Of a DNA stretch of 64,000 nt, positions 62,058 to 64,000 are shown piece by piece. Every line of letters begins with the position of its first letter. The stretch's first letter is position 1. Source of the stretch: Paenibacillus sp. MSJ-34 (GTDB lineage: Bacteria > Bacillota > Bacilli > Paenibacillales > Paenibacillaceae); assembly GCF_018918005.1 (NCBI RefSeq), contig NZ_JAHLPR010000031.1, positions 1 to 64,000 on the forward strand, in the 5' to 3' direction. Below the pieces are notes generated by a model. The model was not told the origin of the DNA. It was given only the letters and a program-made list of their open reading frames with translations, and made no database searches. Position numbers and translations under genes: made by a program.

Positions 62058-63983
62058 ATGGCATTATTGACCCCTGCCGCACGGTTGAAAACCAACGGAG
62101 ATACGTTCTATCTCCCGGTTCCAAACGGCGGCGTTTATTTCCGGAACAATGTAGGCACGTTTCGGATGGAAGGAGAAGCGATCGACCGGTGGATCGAGAA
62201 ATTGCTTCCGATGTTCAATGGGGAATACACGATGGAACAATTGACGGACGGCATGGAGGACCCGCACCGAAACCGGATATATGAAATTGCGGAAGCGCTC
62301 GTCAATAAAGGATTTGTTCGGGATGTAAGCCGGGATCTCCCGCATCGGTTGAAGGATGACATCGTCCGCAAATACGCCGGGCAAATCGCTTTTTTGGATA
62401 GTTTCGGTTCGTCCGGCGCTTACCGGTTTCAGTCTTATCGTCAATCCAGCGTGCTCGCGGCGGGATCCGGCCCGCTATTCGTCTCGCTGGTCGGCGCGCT
62501 GCTTGAGTCGGGCTTGCCCCAATTCAGCATGCTGATTACGCACGAATCGACGACCAACCGGGAGCGATTGGCGGAATTGGCGGAACATGCCCGCGCAACC
62601 GACCCCGAAGTGGCAATCGAAGAAGTGGAATGGCCGAAGGAAGGGAGCGATCGTTGGCGGGAGATTGTACGACCGTTTTCTTCGGTATTGTATGTATCCC
62701 CGGAAGGGGATGTCGAGGAACTCCGCCTTCTGCATGCGGTTTGCCGGGAGGAGAAGAAGCTGTTGATCCCGGCCATGTTTTATGGTCAAACAGGCATCGC
62801 GGGTCCGCTCGTCCATCCGGAGAGGGAAGGATGCTGGGAATCGGCCTGGCGCCGCATCCATCATGCGGCGCTTGCCAAGGATCCGCAGCGGCATGCTCCT
62901 TCAGCTACGGCGGGCGCAATGCTCGCGAACGTGATCGCGTTCGAATGGTTTAAAACGGCGACGGGAGCGGCAGAATCGGAGCTTGAGAATGCGGTGTTTC
63001 TGCTCAATCTGGAAACGTTGGAAGGAAGCTGGCATCGGTTCCTCCCGCATCCGCTCGTCGGCGATCGGGCGCTTGCCGTTAAGCCGAAACCGGTGCAAGA
63101 CTTGGAGGAACGGCTTGGACAACGTGCCGCCGCGAATCGAACGAATGAATCGTTCGTATTGTTTAGCCGGTTGACCTCGGCGCAAACGGGCATTTTCCGT
63201 ATGTGGGAGGAAGGGGATTTGAAGCAACTGCCGCTTTCCCAATGCCGGGTTCAAGCGATCGACCCGTTGTCGGAAGGACCGGCGGAATTGCTCGCGGACA
63301 TCGTCTGCTCCGGTTTGACTCATGAAGAAGCGCGGAAGGAAGCGGGGCTGGCCGGCGTGGAAGCTTACGTATCGCGTTTGGCCGGGGCGATTATGGAACC
63401 GCGGCAGAGGATCGGCGTCGGCGCGGGGGATTCGGCTGCGGAATGCGTCGTTCGCGGTTTGCAAGCCTGTCTGGCATTGGAGCTCGAGGAACGGCAGGCG
63501 CATTCGAATCCCGCGGTTGCGCCGGTGCAGGTAAGCGAGGTGGAAGACGGGCGTTGTCGCTTTTATTTGCAATCGCTCGCCGCGCTGCGGGGCGAGCCTG
63601 TTATCGGCATCGGCCGGGAAGTTTCGGGGTTCCCGACGGTATGGGTCGGGACGGGCGACCGCTGGTACGGCTGCGCCTCCCTGAATGCGACGATGGCGCT
63701 GCGGAAGGCGCTGCAGGCTGCGCTGCAGAAAGAGCAGAATCGAAGCGCCTGCCGTTGTCCGCAAGTGTTGGAAGTTTCGTCCGTGCTGCTGGGAAGGGGG
63801 GCCCCTGTTAGCATGAGCGTCCCCGCAATCGCGGAACAGGCGGAAATGTTGCGCGAGGCGATGCAAGTCTTTAAGAAGAACGGGAAGACGCTTGAAGTGA
63901 TCGATTTGGCGGTGGAGCCGTTTCTGAACGACATGCCGGGCGGAGTATACGGGGTGTTGCTGCGGGAGGAGGAGTCATGGTGA
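62058..63983 (+). CDS. putative thiazole-containing bacteriocin maturation protein (ThiF-like)
   Basis: A 641-residue protein starting ALLTPAARLKTNGDTFYLPV, PNGGVYFRNNVGTFRMEG. This follows the remembered family of ThiF-like maturation proteins of heterocycloanthracin-type loci. The N-terminal part would bind the leader, and the middle region (VLAAGSGPLFVSLVGALLES) corresponds to an E1-like nucleotide-binding loop. The central part contains DVEELRLLHAVCREEKKLLI. It would present the precursor for cyclodehydration. ATG 62058 follows AAAGGAGGAG. The next gene overlaps its end by seven bases. Confidence 0.8.
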   Translation: MALLTPAARLKTNGDTFYLPVPNGGVYFRNNVGTFRMEGEAIDRWIEKLLPMFNGEYTMEQLTDGMEDPHRNRIYEIAEALVNKGFVRDVSRDLPHRLKDDIVRKYAGQIAFLDSFGSSGAYRFQSYRQSSVLAAGSGPLFVSLVGALLESGLPQFSMLITHESTTNRERLAELAEHARATDPEVAIEEVEWPKEGSDRWREIVRPFSSVLYVSPEGDVEELRLLHAVCREEKKLLIPAMFYGQTGIAGPLVHPEREGCWESAWRRIHHAALAKDPQRHAPSATAGAMLANVIAFEWFKTATGAAESELENAVFLLNLETLEGSWHRFLPHPLVGDRALAVKPKPVQDLEERLGQRAAANRTNESFVLFSRLTSAQTGIFRMWEEGDLKQLPLSQCRVQAIDPLSEGPAELLADIVCSGLTHEEARKEAGLAGVEAYVSRLAGAIMEPRQRIGVGAGDSAAECVVRGLQACLALELEERQAHSNPAVAPVQVSEVEDGRCRFYLQSLAALRGEPVIGIGREVSGFPTVWVGTGDRWYGCASLNATMALRKALQAALQKEQNRSACRCPQVLEVSSVLLGRGAPVSMSVPAIAEQAEMLREAMQVFKKNGKTLEVIDLAVEPFLNDMPGGVYGVLLREEESW

Positions 63984-64000
63984 GCGCATGTGTGGCAATG
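63977..64000 (+). CDS. start of the next RiPP-locus gene, cut by the window edge
   Basis: ATG 63977 overlaps the maturation gene's stop and follows GGGAGGAGGAG. Only MVSACVAM is visible. By analogy with heterocycloanthracin loci the expected product is a YcaO-type cyclodehydratase or fused TOMM synthetase subunit, which is inference from position only. Confidence 0.5.

Noticed and set aside
1..64000. tRNA, rRNA, phage or transposase genes
   Set aside because: No cloverleaf-like sequence, rRNA block, integrase or transposase motif was noticed on either strand, though a tRNAscan or covariance search was not possible here.

Overview
The window looks like chromosomal DNA of an endospore-forming Bacillota, most likely Paenibacillaceae (Paenibacillus/Cohnella type). 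The evidence is a sporulation-type diadenylate cyclase (CdaS), a CotF-like coat protein, a SpoIIP-type amidase, LplB/YtcP-style sugar permeases, two Gfo/Idh/MocA oxidoreductases, MocR and AraC regulators, strong AGGAGG ribosome sites and frequent TTG/GTG starts. I found no rRNA, tRNA, phage, transposase or CRISPR array. This assignment is by gene content only.

Layout. 1-1.1 kb: fragments of decayed genes (acetamidase, a small unknown protein, a VOC protein). 1.1-7 kb: GNAT, EamA exporter with divergent MocR regulator, cdaS, a kinase remnant, a coat protein and panB. 7-17.2 kb: a LacI-type regulator divergent from a seven-gene operon (DUF4832 protein, two-domain acyltransferase, second DUF4832-like protein, Gfo/Idh/MocA dehydrogenase, two sugar permeases, solute-binding lipoprotein), followed by AraC and EamA genes. 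19-27 kb: membrane-anchored spermidine-synthase-like protein, small membrane proteins, a Cfr-type 23S rRNA methyltransferase behind an erm-like attenuator leader, an atypical response regulator, a methyltransferase and an MTA/SAH deaminase. 27-33.5 kb: epimerase, DHDPS-family aldolase and two-subunit L-serine dehydratase, then Gfo/Idh/MocA and AraC genes. 34-44 kb: remnants, MerR regulator, nucleotidyltransferase-fold protein, a Fur-box-flanked siderophore uptake system, HxlR plus CatE-type dioxygenase, tandem repeats, MFS exporter. 44.5-49.7 kb: ArsR-type regulator with GH2 glycosidase, a broken GH43 gene, an array of four palindromes, SpoIIP protein. 49.9-61.3 kb: an acyl-CoA catabolic cluster (VOC, oxidoreductase, acyl-CoA synthetase, thioesterase, complete LIV-type ABC transporter, acyl-CoA dehydrogenase, SDR). 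61.6 kb to the end: a thiazole/oxazole RiPP locus with a strictly periodic Cys precursor.

Two themes stand out. First, long intergenic gaps are patchworks of degenerate dispersed repeats (copies near 7.1, 21.3, 33.6 and 58.7 kb, and a second module at 42.5 and 58.9 kb) plus a 3-copy tandem repeat at 42.6 kb. Second, there are at least six gene remnants in 64 kb, several with an intact start and ribosome site but a large internal deletion, which suggests ongoing gene loss.

The strongest candidates for new biology are the four-segment leader of the Cfr-type gene with a possible three-codon leader peptide, the RiPP precursor with Cys at exactly every fourth residue, and the four-palindrome array spaced by whole helical turns. 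All assignments come from reading the sequence and remembered family features; no database search was run.
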